Of a stretch of DNA of 64,000 nt, positions 62,101 to 64,000 are shown piece after piece. The stretch is from Prunus persica. Lineage: Eukaryota; Streptophyta; Magnoliopsida; Rosales; Rosaceae. How positions within the stretch are numbered: position 1 is the first letter of the stretch; each line of letters starts with the position of its first letter. The stretch is taken from the NCBI RefSeq assembly GCF_000346465.2, contig NC_034010.1, forward strand, positions 10,163,638-10,227,637. Direction: 5' to 3'. Both the position numbers and the translations under genes were made by a program. The notes beneath the pieces were generated by a model that saw nothing but the letters and a program-made list of their open reading frames with translations, had not been told where the DNA came from and did not search any database.

Positions 62101-63724
62101 GTTTTGGACTCAATCCGATATTGATTGGTCGTTGAAATTGGACAATTCAGGTTCGTACGAAATCCGTTCCGAAATGGAGTGGTTGGTCTGTTGCATAGTT
62201 TTAGAGATTGGATTTCACTCAAAACTCACCAAATGGCTCCTTCTACCACGTTATAATGTTCCCCAAGTTTTGGGCTCAATCCGATATCGATTGGTACATC
62301 AAATTGGACAATTCAGGTTCGTACGAAGTTCGCTCTGAAATGGAGTGGTTTGTGTAGTGCATAGTTCTAGAGATTGGATTTCATTCATAACCTACCAAAT
62401 GAGTCCTCCCCCCATATTATGATGTTCCCCAAGGTTTGGACTCAATCCGATATCGATTGGTCCATGACATTGGACAATTCAGGTTCGTACAAAGTTCGTT
62501 CTGAAATGGTGTGGTTGGTGTATTGCACAGTTCTAGAGATTGGATTTCACTTAAAGCTCACCAAATGACTCCTCCCACCACATTATGATGTTCCCCAAGT
62601 TTTGGACTCAATCCGATATCGATTCATCCATGAAACTATACAATTTAGGTTCGTACGAAGTTCGTTCTTAAATGGAGTGGTTGGTGAATTGTATAGTTCT
62701 AGAGATTGGATTTTGCTCATAAACTACCAAATGACTCCTCCCACCGTATGATGAAGGTCCCCAAGTTTTGGACTCAATTCGATATCGATTGGTCCATGAA
62801 ATTGGACAATTCAGGTATGTACGAAGTTCGTTCTGAAATGGTGTGGTTGGTGTATTGCACAGTTCTAGAGATTGGATTTCACTCAACACCTACCAAATGA
62901 CTCCTCCCACCATATTCTGATGTTCCCCAAGTTTTGGACTCAATCCGATATCGATTCGTCAATGAAATTGGACAATTCAGGTTCGTACGAAGATCGTTCT
63001 GAAATGGAGTGATTGGTGTTTTGCATAGTTTTACACATTGGATTTCACTCAAAACTAACGAAATGACTCCTCCCACCAAATTATGTTGTTCCCCAAGTTT
63101 TGGACTCAATCCGATATTGATTGGTCCACGAAATTGGACAATTCAGGTTCGTACGAATTTCGTTATGAAATGGAGTGATTAGTGTATTGCATAGTTCTAG
63201 AGATTGAATTTCAATCATAACCTACCAAATGACTACTCCCACCATATTATGATGTTCCCAAAGTTTTGGAATCAATCCGATTTCGATTGGTCCATGAAAT
63301 TGGACAATTCAGGTTCGTACGAAGTTTGTTATGAAATGGAGAGGTTGGAGATTGGATTTCACTTAAAAAACTCACCAAATGACTCCTCCCACCATATTAT
63401 GATGTTCCCCAAGTTTTGGACTCAATCCGATATCGATTGGTCCATGAAATTCGCCAATTCAAGTTCGTACGAAGTTCTTTTCGCTGTGGAAGGATGGGTG
63501 TGTTGAACAGTTTTGGGTATTGGATTTCACTCAAAACTCACCAAATTACTCCTCCCACCAAATTATGATGTTGAACAAGTTTGGGACTCAATCCGATATC
63601 GATTGGTCAATGAAATTGGACAATTCCGGTTCGTACGAAGTTCGTTCTGATATGGAGTGGTTGGTGTATTGCATAGTTTTAGAGATTGGATTTCACTCAA
63701 AACTCACCAAATGACTTGGCCCAT
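56106..63724 (+). repeat. 166-bp tandem satellite, block 6 (A/B hybrid, then B)
   Basis: About 46 monomer equivalents. The first four monomers after the LTR are hybrids (GTCGGTGTAT with AAGAAATTGGAC), like those after the LTR at 44521. The rest is type B, with GATTTGTCC and CTCAAAGAGCACC variants. Odd monomers are at 58110, 59830, 61441-61512 and 63345. The last monomer is cut by the LTR at 63725. No gene is seen. Confidence 0.96.
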
Positions 63725-64000
63725 TGTTGAGACTATTCTTAACAACTAAAATGTGTTATTAAAAACAGTAACTTTAATTCTCGCAAGTGCACGAACCGTT
63801 TATAGTATAGCTTATGTAAATACGAGGTCTTTCCCACGGAGAATGGTAACTTGGTTCCAAGTTAAATTACTTAGAATGCTAGAAAAATATAGAACAAATG
63901 CCTCTTGCTAATTACTCAAGGTCTAGGACAGAATCCTAGCACCACACACGCACTCGAAATGGGGGGTTTTGTCGTTGAAATGAAAAGAAGAAAGTGAAAT
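63725..64000 (-). mobile_element. LTR family 2, antisense copy, truncated by window end
   Basis: From TGTTGAGACTATTCTTAACA onward the sequence is the reverse complement of the right ends of the other family 2 LTRs, including AGTGCACGAACCGTTTATAG and GAGAATGGTAACTTGG. The flank before it is GCCCAT after AAATGACTTGG, a slightly altered satellite. Whether this is another solo LTR or the start of a full retrotransposon cannot be seen. Confidence 0.92.

Noticed and set aside
3718..63724. Hundreds of open frames of 60-115 codons on both strands with related sequences, resembling a large protein family.
   Set aside because: They recur every 166 bases, change frame each monomer, often lack an ATG, appear on both strands of the same DNA and have no codon-level constraint visible. 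They are products of one satellite monomer.

Overview
This window is plant nuclear heterochromatin, most likely from a centromere or its flank. About 49 kb of the 64 kb is one head-to-tail satellite with a 166-bp monomer, all in the same orientation, amounting to roughly 294 monomer equivalents (array length divided by 166). The rest is transposable elements that landed in the array. A plant is indicated by the CACTA (En/Spm) transposase with its DUF4218/DUF4216 architecture, by the long plant-type LTRs, and by the satellite itself. From memory, a 166-bp candidate centromere satellite is known in peach (Prunus), so a Prunus-like rosaceous genome is my best guess; I could not check this.

Layout: 1-3717 is the 3' part of a CACTA element (transposase exons with a frameshift, then subterminal repeats and the terminal inverted repeat). 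3718-14630 is satellite block 1. 14631-17828 is a complete non-autonomous CACTA element with possible captured gene fragments. 17829-20640 is satellite block 2. 20641-23186 is a 2.5-kb solo LTR with a perfect 5-bp target duplication. 23187-33625 is block 3. 33626-35487 is a 1.86-kb solo LTR of a second family. 35488-44520 is block 4. 44521-46313 is a second solo LTR of that family. 46314-54340 is block 5. 54341-56105 is a third copy. 56106-63724 is block 6. 63725-64000 is an antisense copy of the same LTR, cut by the window end.

No host gene, tRNA, rRNA or CRISPR array is visible. The many 60-70-codon open frames on both strands are shadows of the satellite monomer. The only real protein-coding remnants are the CACTA transposase exons and perhaps degraded gene pieces inside the second CACTA element.

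I did not find a new enzymatic or defence system. The points of interest are structural: a near-perfect dyad in every consensus monomer, two satellite subfamilies, local higher-order repeats of 5 and 9 monomers, a retroelement LTR copied together with its satellite flanks, and insertions whose empty sites can be read directly from the repeat.
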